Below are positions 1 to 8,931 of a stretch of DNA of 39,494 nt, in pieces. The first letter of the stretch is position 1. The number at the start of each line of letters is the position of its first letter. Source of the DNA: Arthrobacter sp. ISL-95. Lineage in GTDB: Bacteria > Actinomycetota > Actinomycetes > Actinomycetales > Micrococcaceae. The notes under the pieces are model-generated. The model was not told the DNA's origin. It ran no database searches and saw only the letters and a program-made list of their open reading frames with translations. The translations under genes were made by a program, and so were the position numbers. Location: positions 1-39,494 of the forward strand of contig NZ_JAGGPR010000010.1 in assembly GCF_018613695.1 (NCBI RefSeq), read 5' to 3'.

Positions 1-377
1 GCACGCCTGAAATGATGCGCGCCATCCGGTTTGCCGGGCCCGTCGCACCCAACGGCCAGCGGAGGGGCTCGCCGCAATCGCCAGTTCGACCCCGAGGGAT
101 AGCCTGCCTCGTCGGAGCCCTCAGCGGAGACTGGACCATCCCTGACCTCCCGCCGCTCACCATCCCCACGGGCATCCGGCCAACGAGCTACTTTGGCGAA
201 GCCAAAGATCTACCTGCAGCCGCCTTGGCAAAGTACCTTCGCGGAATCTAAGTCGGCTCACTCGACCTCGTTGTTTCCGACACCTATGCGGGCCTCGAAC
301 AGGCGGCAGAAGCACAGCACGATCTTGAGTCCGGCCATCGCCACGGAAAGAGGGTTGTAGTTCTCGCCGAAACCTGA
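1..377 (+). pseudogene. Decayed zinc-independent quinone oxidoreductase (MDR family), C-terminal remnant
   Basis: Only the C-terminal part of a medium-chain dehydrogenase/reductase is recognisable. Residues read VGALSGDWTIPD, then IPTGIRPTSYFGEAKDLPAA, closely matching the same region of the intact oxidoreductase at 8932-9927 (VGALSGAWTVPD, IPTGVRLTSYAGEARDLPAS). A TAA stop at 249-251 interrupts the frame; beyond it the same frame continues with GSLDLVVSDTYAGLEQAAEA and ends RVVVLAET at the TGA at 375-377, matching the intact protein's end. The N-terminal portion is missing or scrambled. With a nonsense codon inside and no cofactor-binding domain, it is a dead gene. Confidence 0.8.
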
Positions 378-414
378 CCATGGACCGTTCCGGTGAGACT
401 GACCTTACAAATCA

Positions 415-444
415 CATACTTTACCTTCCGGCTGGTAAAGTATG
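415..444. promoter_or_regulatory. Palindromic operator for the TetR/SMR operon
   Basis: A perfect inverted repeat with 11-bp arms (CATACTTTACC and GGTAAAGTATG) separated by 8 bp. The right arm contains the ATG at 442-444 of the downstream TetR gene. Autoregulation at such palindromes is typical for TetR regulators of efflux pumps, so this is the likely binding site of the regulator encoded at 442-996. Binding here would block transcription or early elongation of the regulator and both efflux genes. The assignment rests on symmetry and position only. Confidence 0.75.
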
Positions 445-996
445 ATGGTGCGAGAAAGCCAACGCCCCCAAATCCTTGATGCAGGCCTGAGAGTAGCGGG
501 CTCCGCCGAGGGTGCCACCATCACCCTTGAACGGGTCGCCATTGAGGCGGGGGTCACCAAACCGGGCCTGATGTACCACTTTCCGAACCGTGATGCGCTC
601 ATGGTCGCTTTGGTCGAACATGCAGCCATCCAGCTACGGCGAAGAATGATCAGCTTCCTCAGCACGAGCCTGGAGATGGCATCAGTAGCTGACCGGTACC
701 GCGCCTACATTCAGGCTGCGGCCGATGGGGAGAACATGCGCGCGGAGTGGGCGCTTTGGTTCCAGTCCGCATATTGGCCTGAACTGGAAGCGGCTTGGAC
801 CCGCCAGCTTGAACCCTGGCTGACGATGCCTGACGAAACGCCTGCCGCGCAGCGCACCCGGCTCCTGACCGCGCGCATGGCTGCGGACGGATTATGGGCC
901 GCCCAAGCAAGCGGTGTACTTAGGCCAAGCGCGGCAGATCGATCCGTAATCCTGGCGCAGTTGATCGACCTGACGCGGGAGGGAGAAGCAGAGTGA
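442..996 (+). CDS. TetR/AcrR family transcriptional regulator
   Basis: A 184-residue protein with an N-terminal TetR helix-turn-helix: ITLERVAIEAGVTKPGLMYH followed by FPNRDALMVALVEH, the classic recognition helix and YHF-type turn. The C-terminal part (about residues 75-184) is helical and should be the ligand-binding and dimer domain. It probably represses itself and the two small multidrug resistance genes that follow: its TGA overlaps the GTG start of the first one by 4 bases. Two adjacent ATGs (442 and 445) could start it; no strong Shine-Dalgarno sequence is visible, and the start lies inside an 11-bp inverted repeat. A decayed relative lies at 13414-13662. The family is clear; the ligand is unknown, with cationic biocides the usual guess. 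Confidence 0.9.
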   Translation: MMVRESQRPQILDAGLRVAGSAEGATITLERVAIEAGVTKPGLMYHFPNRDALMVALVEHAAIQLRRRMISFLSTSLEMASVADRYRAYIQAAADGENMRAEWALWFQSAYWPELEAAWTRQLEPWLTMPDETPAAQRTRLLTARMAADGLWAAQASGVLRPSAADRSVILAQLIDLTREGEAE

Positions 997-1346
997 AGAA
1001 ATGGCTAATGCTCGGCGGCGCCGTCCTAACGGAGGTGAGCGCAACCCTCGCTCTCAAAGCCGCCATGGAAACGCCGGGCTGGTATGTGTTGGTCGTCGTC
1101 GGATACATCTCCGCCTTTGGCCTGCTCACGATCTGCCTGCGTTTGGGTATGAGCATTAGCGTTGCCTACGGCGCCTGGGGCGCAGGTGGAGTCACAACCA
1201 CCGCGCTTTTATCCGCCCTTATTTTTGACGAAACCCTTACATGGCTAATGGGTCTAGGGATGATGTTCATCCTCGCCGGCGTCGTAACAGTCGAGCTTGG
1301 ATCCCAAAACGCCAAGCGCCTTCAACAAGCCAAGGATGCGCAATGA
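993..1346 (+). CDS. SMR family efflux protein, subunit A of a pair
   Basis: A 117-residue small multidrug resistance protein with four predicted membrane helices. The essential membrane glutamate of the family is present in helix 1 (VLTEVSATLALKAA), as is the helix-3 signature AYGAWGAGGV. It starts at GTG, which overlaps the TGA of the TetR gene, and its own TGA overlaps the ATG of the second SMR gene, so the three are translationally coupled. Paired SMR genes (such as EbrAB, YkkCD and NepAB) encode heterodimers with opposite membrane orientation that exchange protons for cationic drugs or metabolites. Here too a heterodimer is likely. The substrate cannot be read from sequence. Confidence 0.92.
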   Translation: MKKWLMLGGAVLTEVSATLALKAAMETPGWYVLVVVGYISAFGLLTICLRLGMSISVAYGAWGAGGVTTTALLSALIFDETLTWLMGLGMMFILAGVVTVELGSQNAKRLQQAKDAQ

Positions 1347-1672
1347 GCTGGGTTTTCCTGAGCTTGGCCATCGCTACCGAAGTTGGTGCCACGGTGTCCC
1401 TGCGGGCTTCGGAAGGGCTGAAGAAGAAGCTGTGGCTTATTCCCATAGTGGTCGGCTATATCTGTGCATTCGTCTTCCTCAGCATGGCCTTGGCCGAAGG
1501 GCTTGCACTTGGCGTGGCCTATGGGATCTGGGTTGCTTGCGGTGTCGCACTCACAGCAATATCAGCCCGTGTCTTCTTCAAGGAACCCTTAACACCGCTC
1601 ATGGCCTTCGGGATACTGCTCATCGGCGCTGGAGTTTTGGTGGTTGAAATCGGCGCGGGCCTGGCTCAATGA
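1343..1672 (+). CDS. SMR family efflux protein, subunit B of a pair
   Basis: A 109-residue SMR protein with four membrane helices. The conserved glutamate is in helix 1 (IATEVGATVSLRASEG), followed by helix 2 (VVGYICAFVFLSMAL) and the helix-3 signature AYGIWVACGV. The ATG at 1343 overlaps the TGA of the preceding SMR gene by four bases (ATGA); a longer upstream reading of this frame would run inside the first SMR gene and is not supported. The central loop carries several lysines (EGLKKKLW), and such charge differences between partners usually set opposite topologies. It should form a proton-coupled heterodimer with the 993-1346 product. No strong terminator was seen directly after it. Confidence 0.92.
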   Translation: MSWVFLSLAIATEVGATVSLRASEGLKKKLWLIPIVVGYICAFVFLSMALAEGLALGVAYGIWVACGVALTAISARVFFKEPLTPLMAFGILLIGAGVLVVEIGAGLAQ

Positions 1673-2243
1673 ACACCCAGACTCCTGGCCTGTAGTGAAC
1701 CACGCCAGCGTCTAACCGGATTCCAGGCAGAAACAGCCAGGTCGTTGGCAGGCTTCGTCATACGGTCCTATCATTGTCAACGCACTATCGACTGTTTCCC
1801 ATCCAGACCGCGGCACACCTGAATCATTGCTAGTCGGGTTTCGAGACTTCAACTCACCTGATCCGTTGGAAGCCAGGCTACGAGACTTGACTGTTCAGCC
1901 CTCCCAATGTGGTTCGACTCTAAAATTGCAGCCTCTTCCGGCGCTGACTCAAATCTAAGAGGCAAAGATTTCCACCATTGACGTTCTCCATTTCCGGAGC
2001 GTTACAACCAATGTTGGGTCGAGTCGATAGTTGACCTGATGAATGACGGTACGATGACTTCCCGACCCTGCAGGGGGATCAGGGGTTATACGAACTTGCG
2101 TGTGTTTCGTTGGCGAATGTCTTATGGTTCACCCTGTAGATAGCTGATTGGGTATCCCTACCAACGCAGGACCGAGGCCCTTCTTTCAGGCCTGCGGTCT
2201 GATGCCACCCCAACTGGCATCTGTGAATCAACGAAGGGTACCA
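1673..2243. other. Intergenic region without a recognisable gene
   Basis: No coding sequence with family resemblance was found on either strand between the SMR pair and the MFS gene. A TTGACC at 2031-2036 could be a -35 element for the MFS gene, but no convincing -10 follows at the right distance. The long minus-strand open frame that begins in the MFS gene and reaches here is an antisense shadow. Confidence 0.5.
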
Positions 2244-3758
2244 ATGTCCACTGGAGATCAAAGATTTGGGAGTGCCACCGGCGCCCAACCTGGCAAGCTG
2301 CGTCTGAAAATCAGTGACGTCCGCATAGTCAATAAGGCCGCTTTGAGGCGCGCCGTTGCTGGAACGGTCGTAGGGAACATTATCGAATGGTATGAATTCG
2401 GCGTGTTTGCCTACCTCATAACGGTAATGGGGCCTGTCTTCCTGCCGCAGGCCGACCCGACAGTGCAGGCTCTTTACCTGTACGGCACATTCGCAGTGAC
2501 ATTCGTTGCCAGACCACTGGGCGGCGTCTTCTTCGGATGGCTGGGAGACAGGATCGGGCGGCGTAAGGTCCTGACGTTCACGTTGCTCCTCATGTCCGTC
2601 TCCACGTTTGCCACCGGGCTGCTCCCCGGGTACGCGGATGTCGGGCTTTGGGCTCCGGCGCTTCTCGTGTTCTTGAAACTGCTGCAAGGGTTCTCCGCCA
2701 GTGGGGAATACACCGGTGGCGCGACCTTCCTGAGCGAATATGCGCCGGATAAGCGGCGGGGTTTCTATGTTGGATTCATGGGATCCAGTTATCTGGGATT
2801 CGCCTTTGGAGCCGGCCTGGTAGCCCTTCTGCAGCTGGGGTTCGGTCAGGACGCGATGCAATCCTTCGGCTGGCGGATTCCATTTCTCGTCGCAGGCCCG
2901 CTTGCCGCCATAGCCCTGTATTTCCGCTATCGCATTGAAGAGTCGCCTACGTTCAGTGCCGTCTTGAAGGAACGGGCAGAGGCGTCCCGGAGGACCGGTG
3001 AGCTGGCAACAAACCCGGGTATCATCCAGGTCATTCGGGCCCATGGGCGATTCATTCTGCCCGTCATGGGTGTCGCGGCCGCAGGCAATGTCATTGCCTA
3101 CACCTTGACCTCGTTCACTCCCACATACCTGAACCAGACGCTGGGGTTCCAAGGTTCCCTTGGCACCCTTGTCATCTTCCCCTTGTTCGTACTCGCAGCA
3201 TTCGCAACCCAGTTTTTTGCCTCGCTCTCGGACAAGATAGGCAGGAAGCGGATCCTGTTCACTGGCGCAATCCTTGGCATCGTGCTTCCGGTTCCAGCGT
3301 TCATGATGATGGGTTCGGGCCAAATTTGGGGCGCGCAACTCGGGACACTCTTCATCATGGTCTGCGCAACCCTCTTTTCGTCGAGCTACGCTTCTTCGCT
3401 GCCTGAGCAGTTCCCGACGCCGTCGCGTTCCAGCGCTCTTGGACTTGCCTACAATGTCGGAAACGCGGCCTTTGGCGGGACGGCTCCTCTGGTCATTGCG
3501 GCACTTATCGGAGTCACCGGGAACAAAATGGTGCCCGCTTACTACCTGATGGGCGCAGCCCTGCTGGGACTGATTTCCGTCCTTTTCCTCAAGGAAACAA
3601 GCAGGAAGCCCCTCAACGGCTCATTGCCCAACGTGGAAACCAAGGAAGAGGCTCAGTACCTCGTTGATACCCAGGACTCCAACGACCTCCTCGATCCAGC
3701 CGAAATGCCTCTCACCCAAGAAGTTCCTTCAGATTCCGAGGGAGGCCGGCGCTTCTAA
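2244..3758 (+). CDS. MFS transporter, metabolite:H+ symporter (MHS) subfamily
   Basis: A 504-residue, 12-helix inner-membrane transporter. MHS hallmarks are visible: NIIEWYEFGVFAYL in helix 1, FVARPLGGVFFGWLGDRIGR with the MFS loop motif, and LLQGFSASGEYTGGATFLSE in helix 4-5; a second loop motif, SLSDKIGRKR, precedes helix 8. Relatives (ShiA, ProP, KgtP, citrate symporters) import organic acids or osmolytes with protons. The start chosen is the ATG at 2244, with GAAGGG a few bases upstream; 32 further upstream codons are open but look non-coding. The hydrophilic C-terminal tail of about 50 residues is acidic. A partly deleted copy of its 3' end lies at 16390-16840. Substrate unknown. Confidence 0.9.
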   Translation: MSTGDQRFGSATGAQPGKLRLKISDVRIVNKAALRRAVAGTVVGNIIEWYEFGVFAYLITVMGPVFLPQADPTVQALYLYGTFAVTFVARPLGGVFFGWLGDRIGRRKVLTFTLLLMSVSTFATGLLPGYADVGLWAPALLVFLKLLQGFSASGEYTGGATFLSEYAPDKRRGFYVGFMGSSYLGFAFGAGLVALLQLGFGQDAMQSFGWRIPFLVAGPLAAIALYFRYRIEESPTFSAVLKERAEASRRTGELATNPGIIQVIRAHGRFILPVMGVAAAGNVIAYTLTSFTPTYLNQTLGFQGSLGTLVIFPLFVLAAFATQFFASLSDKIGRKRILFTGAILGIVLPVPAFMMMGSGQIWGAQLGTLFIMVCATLFSSSYASSLPEQFPTPSRSSALGLAYNVGNAAFGGTAPLVIAALIGVTGNKMVPAYYLMGAALLGLISVLFLKETSRKPLNGSLPNVETKEEAQYLVDTQDSNDLLDPAEMPLTQEVPSDSEGGRRF

Positions 3759-3773
3759 CCGATCCGAAGCCCT

Positions 3774-3795
3774 CCCGGCCACCTAGCCGGCCGGG
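3774..3795 (+). terminator. Hairpin after the MHS transporter gene
   Basis: A 7-bp perfect GC stem (CCCGGCC / GGCCGGG) with an 8-base loop lies 15 bases after the stop codon. There is no T-tract, so it is a weak intrinsic terminator at best, as is common in high-GC genomes. The hairpin is duplicated in tandem in the second copy at about 16740-16787. Confidence 0.45.
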
Positions 3796-3967
3796 CACAA
3801 GAGGTCGCATTCGAGAAGGACTCCATCTGCAGCCGCACGACCTCAAGCCGCCAAGGCCACCCACTCTCGCAGCTGGGTGGCCTTGGCCACCATCACCAAA
3901 TACAGCAGCGAACCCATGCTGGATGGAAGTGGCCTCCGAAGGTGGGGCGGAGAAAGGTACTTAGCCG

Positions 3968-4903
3968 ATGATGCGCTTTGCGGACCGCGCCCTCCCTAGC
4001 TCGGGGCAGCGCAGCACCGCGTTGGGTTTTGGCACGATGGAGTTACGGGGCGCCTCGCACAGGGGGCCTCGTTTACTCGATGAGATAGTTGCAGAATTGC
4101 TCCTCAGCACTGACCTGGACGAAGGCATAGCATTCATCGATACTTCGATCGACTATGGCGAAAGTGAAGAACTCATAGGGCGCCATGTAAGTCGTCGTCG
4201 GTCGGAGTATCTGCTTGCGTCCAACGTGGGCTGTCTCTGGACCACCAGCCAGATGGCCCGTCCAACGGCCCTCTGGTCCATGACTATTCGCCCACTAATA
4301 TCCGTGCAGGAATCGAGCAAGCCTCTCGCGTCTTCGCACAGATTATCTGGACCTGGTGCAGGTCCACATTCGGCCCTCTGTGGCGGTTCTTCAACCTGAC
4401 GATGTCCTGGGGACACTGGAACGTGCCCGGGAGGAGGGCAAAGTGCGAGCGATCGGCATATCTTCGACTCTTCCGAACCTCCTCGACCACCTCGCCCTCG
4501 GCGTATTCGACACCATCCAAGACCGTTTCGCACTCGAACGTTCTCTTCAAAACTGTTTTCCTCTTATCAACGCCACTGATGCGGGGGGCATCGTGGGGGG
4601 AACCGCGCGCAGCGCACCCTAAACGGGCGGCGGACAGACGGATGCGTCCCGGTGGATCTTGCTCTGGATGATCTGATGGATGGCGATAACTTCCACGGAT
4701 TTCTCCTTCGCTTCGTGATGACCCGCGCCGAAGTGTCCACCGTGATTGTTCGAACGGCCTCGCCTGAGCATGTCCGTGAGAATGCCAAAGCTGCAGCTCG
4801 GGGAGGTCTCGCAGAGGACGTATACGCGGAAGCGCAGCAACAATTGGACATTGCCGTATTCCGCACTTCGAATCCGCGCAAAGCGGCCTCTCGCCTACGC
4901 TGA
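3968..4903 (+). pseudogene. Aldo/keto reductase, frameshifted
   Basis: An aldo/keto reductase is spread over three frames. The N-terminal part (from 3968) reads GFGTMELRG and FIDTSIDYGESEELIGRH, with the family's catalytic Asp and Tyr. The frame is lost between about 4230 and 4330: HDYSPTNIRAGIEQ and RLRTDYLDLVQVH are found in other frames. From about 4356 it continues as DDVLGTLERAREEGKVRAIG, then a stop and another shift near 4620, and the C-terminal part TRAEVSTVIVRTASPEHVRE runs to 4903. The position of the usual catalytic lysine (LASK) reads LASN. At least three disruptions make it non-functional. Confidence 0.85.
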
Positions 4904-4996
4904 CCCGATGAAAACACTGTAGAAGCATCCGCAGTCACTGTCGCTGCACTCTGCAACGGAGCACCCTGGCAAAACTCCGTCAGTCCCTCGCGGAAA

Positions 4997-6131
4997 CTAA
5001 AGCGGGAGACCGGAGAGACACCGAGGGCGAACCGAGAGTTGCTTAGCGAGGTCCACGAACGCCAGTGCCGCCTTATCCTCAGGCTCAGCGATCACTACCG
5101 GGATGCGGCATCGCACAAGCTCGGAGTGCTGGGCTGAACGGGATCGAAGCGAGGAGATCAACTGTTTGGCCTGTCGCGGACAGCTCCGAAACCACCCCCG
5201 CCCCTCCCCCGGCACCGAACGGTTCAAAATGTCCGCCGTCGTCGAGCTGCATTGTAGACATCGTTTCTACAACACCCACCACGCGCTGGTTGAGTTGGCG
5301 TGCGAGCGACCCGCTTCGAATAGCAACACCGGAGGCAGCCGACTGTGGCGTTGTCACAACAATCACTTCCGCGTGGGGCAACGCCTGTCCCACTGAGATC
5401 GACACGTCACCAGTGCCGGGTGGCATGTCGACGAGGAGCACGTCGAGGTCGCCAAAAAAGATCTCCTTAGGGAATTGCTCAAGGGCCCGGTGAAGCATTG
5501 GCCCACGCCAGACACAGCTGAATCCTGGGCACCTTCTGGCAAGAACATCCCAATGGAGATTGCCTTGACACCGTGGGCGATGGGCGGCAGAACCAAATCG
5601 TCGATGCGGGTTGGCCTGACAGCGTGTCCCTCGGCTTCCAAGAGGCCCAGAAGCGCAGGAATCGAGAAGCCATGCACGTCGGCGTCAACAATTCCCACCT
5701 TGAGTCCCTCGGCCGCCATGGCCGTTGCATGATTGGTGGTCACCGTGGACTTGCCCACTCCGCCTTTGCCGCTTGAGACCGCGATGACCCGTGTGAGGGA
5801 TTCTGACGTGAACGGGTTGGCGCGGTTCCGACCTCCCCGGAGCTTGGCACGGAGGGCTGCTCTCTCTTTCATGCGTCATGACAGAAACGCTGACCTGCAC
5901 TTCCAAAATGACGGAGACGGATTTCGCGGCAGTCCGCACGTCCCGTTCTATCCGAACTGCCATCGGGCAGGCGGAGATCGTCAGCGAGATTCCAATCTCC
6001 GCGATGCCTTTCGTTACCTCAACACGCGTAATCATGCCAAGTTCGGAGAGAGGACGCTGTAACTCCGAGTCTGAGACCTTCCCGACTGCTTGGCGTATCA
6101 CGTCCGCGGAGTCGATGCTGACGCTGCTCAT
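4997..6131 (-). pseudogene. mrp: Mrp/NBP35 (ApbC) family P-loop ATPase, frameshifted
   Basis: This is an iron-sulfur cluster carrier ATPase gene broken into several frames. The N-terminal MIP18/DUF59-like domain (from 6131) reads ELGMITRVEVTKGIAEIG. After a shift near 5870 comes the ATPase domain, with the deviant Walker A motif [12 protein letters not shown] and [15 protein letters not shown] one-base loss near 5515 moves the frame to MLHRALEQF and [20 protein letters not shown], and another shift near 5110 leads to RIPVVIAEPEDKAALAFVDL before the TAG at 4997-4999. The order and content of domains match full-length Mrp proteins, so the gene was once complete. With three shifts it should be inactive unless a second copy exists elsewhere. 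Confidence 0.87.
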
Positions 6132-6224
6132 TGCTGTTTCCTGATCAATCGAAAATGGACCGGGCGTAACTTCTCGGCGGGAACTTGCCCCCGTGCAGAA
6201 CTCCCGAGTGTCTGACTGCGAACC

Positions 6225-6265
6225 GGTTGAGGTGGGCTAGTCGGTCCGACCAGCCCACCTCAACC
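6225..6265 (-). terminator. Long hairpin between the permease and mrp genes
   Basis: A nearly perfect inverted repeat with arms of about 20 bases (GGTTGAGGTGGGCTAGTCGG and its complement, one mismatch) and almost no loop. It lies 65 bp downstream of the permease stop on the minus strand and upstream of the broken mrp gene. A terminator for the permease transcript is the simplest reading; no long T-tract is present. Confidence 0.65.
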
Positions 6266-6329
6266 TGAACATCGCCAGCGAGTCTTCTGTCTCGAGCGTC
6301 CTACTGTTGGAAGTTAAGACCCTTTATCC

Positions 6330-7784
6330 TCACTGGCGGCCGATGCGGGCGTAGGTCTCTGGTCTGGTCCGACGGTAAACCATGGCAAGGACGATACCGA
6401 GGACGAACAGGCCGGTGATCAGCACCATGAGAATTGTTGCAAGGCTAGTTGATCCGCCAACAAGAAGCGGAAAATTGACGGCGGCGAGGATCAAACCGGC
6501 CCCCAGACCGATGATGGAGACCCCCGGGAAGAAATAGCGGCTCCACGCTGAGTGCTCGTGGCCGTGACGGTGCATGTACATAGGCACAGCGACGCCGGCA
6601 ACGAAGATCACGCCTAAGATCACGAAGCTGGTGATGCCGAGCATCGCAGTGTAGAAGTCAATTGCCGGCACTCCCGTGAATATCATGATCACGTTCAAGA
6701 CAAGGCCCGCAATGCTCGTCGCGACCGACGCGATGTGCGGGGAGCCGTGGCGCGCGTGCACGCCGCTGAGTTTCCTGGGCAGGATTCCGTCAGCACTGAG
6801 GTTGAAGAAGTACCGTGCGGTGATGTTGTGTGCGGCGAGGATAACCGCGAACGTGCTTGTATTCACCATCACGTTTGCCGCGTCCGAGAGCACTTGTCCG
6901 CCGAAGGCCTGCAGGCTCTGGGTCATAGAACCTGTCGGGTCGGCCGTGGCGGCTTCGACGACCTGGTCGACGCCTATGGAGTTGATGAAGGCCAGAGATG
7001 ACAGGCCATAAATGACCATCGCCGTGGCGATCACCGCATAAGTGACCCGCGGAATAATGCGGCTTGGGTTTCGGACTTCTTCACGGAACAACACCGTGAC
7101 CTCGAAGCCGCCATACATGCCAAGCGCCAAGAGCAGGCCCAAGGGGAAGGAACCGTCGAGCCAGTGCGCTGGCGCCAGCGGGGCAATTGAGACCCCGGCG
7201 TGATTGGCGCCGCCGCTGACAAAGACCATGAAGTCGTAGGCGACGATGACGACGAGCTCGAGGAACAGGAAGATTGTCAGCACCTTTGCTGACAATTCGA
7301 CCTTCATGAAACCAAGGATGGAGCTGGCCACCCAGAAAATCGTTCCCCATACGTACCAGGGAAGGTCGGGGCCGTTGAGGGTGACGTGGACCAGCTCACC
7401 CAGCACCAAACCGCCGAAAGGGAACGTTCCGGCGTAGACACAGAAGTACCCAAGGAGCGCCACGAGGCCGGAGCCGAGGCCGATCTCACGGCCCAGTCCG
7501 GCCGTGATCATGGAGTAGAAACCGCCTGGCTTGGGCATGATCTTTGACATCCGGGTAAATCCCACCGCGAAGGTCGCCAGAATAAGACCTGCCGTGAGGA
7601 ATGACACCGGGGTCCCCAGGCCAGCGCCGGTGCTGACCATGATAGGGATGATGCCTATCACGACCACCATGGGGGCGTTGTAGGCCATCACGCTGAAGAA
7701 CAACGAGAGGAACCCCATGTTTCCTTTGAGGTGTGGCTGGCTCCGTGGTGCTACTTCAGTTAGCACTGGGCTTAGTGCGTCCAT
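6330..7784 (-). CDS. APC superfamily amino acid permease
   Basis: A 484-residue polytopic membrane protein with about 12 hydrophobic segments. The helix 1 region FFSVMAYNAPMVVVIGIIPI and PKPGGFYSMITAGLGREIGL (the conserved GGxY segment) are typical of the amino acid-polyamine-organocation superfamily, as is the loop FREEVRNPSRIIPR, the E-x-x-NPxRxIPRA motif. It probably imports an amino acid or amine with protons or cations. The ATG at 7784 is preceded by GGAAGGGA at good spacing. It stands alone: a long hairpin follows, and a non-coding stretch precedes it. The substrate cannot be deduced. Confidence 0.9.
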   Translation of the reverse strand: MDALSPVLTEVAPRSQPHLKGNMGFLSLFFSVMAYNAPMVVVIGIIPIMVSTGAGLGTPVSFLTAGLILATFAVGFTRMSKIMPKPGGFYSMITAGLGREIGLGSGLVALLGYFCVYAGTFPFGGLVLGELVHVTLNGPDLPWYVWGTIFWVASSILGFMKVELSAKVLTIFLFLELVVIVAYDFMVFVSGGANHAGVSIAPLAPAHWLDGSFPLGLLLALGMYGGFEVTVLFREEVRNPSRIIPRVTYAVIATAMVIYGLSSLAFINSIGVDQVVEAATADPTGSMTQSLQAFGGQVLSDAANVMVNTSTFAVILAAHNITARYFFNLSADGILPRKLSGVHARHGSPHIASVATSIAGLVLNVIMIFTGVPAIDFYTAMLGITSFVILGVIFVAGVAVPMYMHRHGHEHSAWSRYFFPGVSIIGLGAGLILAAVNFPLLVGGSTSLATILMVLITGLFVLGIVLAMVYRRTRPETYARIGRQ

Positions 7785-8880
7785 TCCAATCAGTCCCTTC
7801 CAAATCAGAATAGTTTTTTCCCGGGATAGTGGCGATGCCTCATGAAGATGCGGCCATGGGCCTGCCCGGAAAGAAATTTGACGGCGGTTGTTCGCGTTGC
7901 CAAGTACCTGCTGTGGCAGGAACCTGAAAACCGGTTACAAAAGACTTTGGGGCCTTGTTCATCTGCTGGTAATTAGATATCTGACGAATCACTGACCCAA
8001 ACTTTGGGGTCCTCCTGATCCGCCAGGCTGCTTATGCTGGAGCCTTGGAACATCGTCTTGTACCCGTTCCCGCGCTCAAGCCCGGACCCCGCCATCTGGC
8101 AGAACGCGGCCTGGGAGCGCTTGACGGACAGAAGGCGCAGCAGGGTTCCCTCCGCATCTACTCGAAGGCCGTCAACGCATGGCGAACCGTCATCTCGAGG
8201 CCGAAGGTCTTCGCGGCCCTCCTCACCATGGAGTGAGCAGCGGTCGTGGTCATCGTCGTGGCCTTACCGGTCGCTCACGACGCCGCGCCCCGCCGTCGTG
8301 CTCCACTAACGTCGGAGGCATCATGCATCGCGGCCGGGCACACCCCGATTCGCGGCGGATGCTTTCTTGGACTCAGGTGAAAGTGGATGATCCATCGGCC
8401 CGTTCAACCTGCACCGAAAGTCCGCCGGAGAGTATGGGCGTCCATGAGGGTACGTCGAGGGCAAACTCGCTGGCCAGGCGATTCGAGTTCGCGCCTGGCC
8501 TGCTAGCGGCGATACGCTCCACACCACATTGCAACCACTGCGCCGCCACCAAGTGGGCGAGACCTGGTGGCCATACCGACCGCGTCGTTGCATGCGGCTT
8601 TCGCGACCATGCTGCGCCAGCGTCCGCAGACCCAGCGCGACAAAGTCGCCATCCGCGCGTTCCACACCCTCGAACGCGTCTGACCTGATCGTTGTGCCCC
8701 TCGCGGTGATCGGGTCGGGCGAGCAGGTCACGCCAAGTACCGCATGGGGGTGTAGACAACACGGGCGATCTCTTCTAGCGAACGGGTGGCGACGATAGGG
8801 CCACCGGCGCGCCCGGCGAGGCAGCTCAAAGGCTACTCGCGCTACAAGAACGCCTGTAACGTGATGAGTCGGTCCCTGAA
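7785..8880. other. Degenerate region without an identifiable gene
   Basis: About 1.1 kb between the permease and the oxidoreductase holds no convincing gene. A short palindrome-like element (GACCC...GGGTC) lies near 7992-8009 upstream of the permease. A frame at 8045-8236 ends NAWRTVISRPKVFAALLTME, faintly like the start of carboxymuconolactone decarboxylase-type proteins. A frame ending near 8683 contains LHAAFATMLRQRPQ and RAFHTLERV, which looks like real protein but was not assigned. Both are probably gene remnants. Confidence 0.35.
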
Positions 8881-8917
8881 CTCACCTCCCTGGGCGGAGT
8901 TTCATTAAGGAGGTGAG
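8881..8917 (-). terminator. Hairpin downstream of the quinone oxidoreductase gene
   Basis: Perfect 9-bp arms CTCACCTCC and GGAGGTGAG flank a 19-base loop, 15 bp past the stop codon of the minus-strand oxidoreductase. The loop is long and there is no T-tract, so terminator function is only plausible. Confidence 0.4.
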
Positions 8918-8931
8918 TGGGAGACGATGCC

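Noticed and set aside
1343..1672. Assignment of the SMR pair as nicotine-metabolite exporters (NepAB)
   Set aside because: No nicotine catabolic genes are in the window, and the subfamily cannot be told from sequence by eye.
2079..3338. A 419-codon minus-strand frame
   Set aside because: It lies antisense to the clear MHS transporter gene, has no domain resemblance and an unlikely composition.
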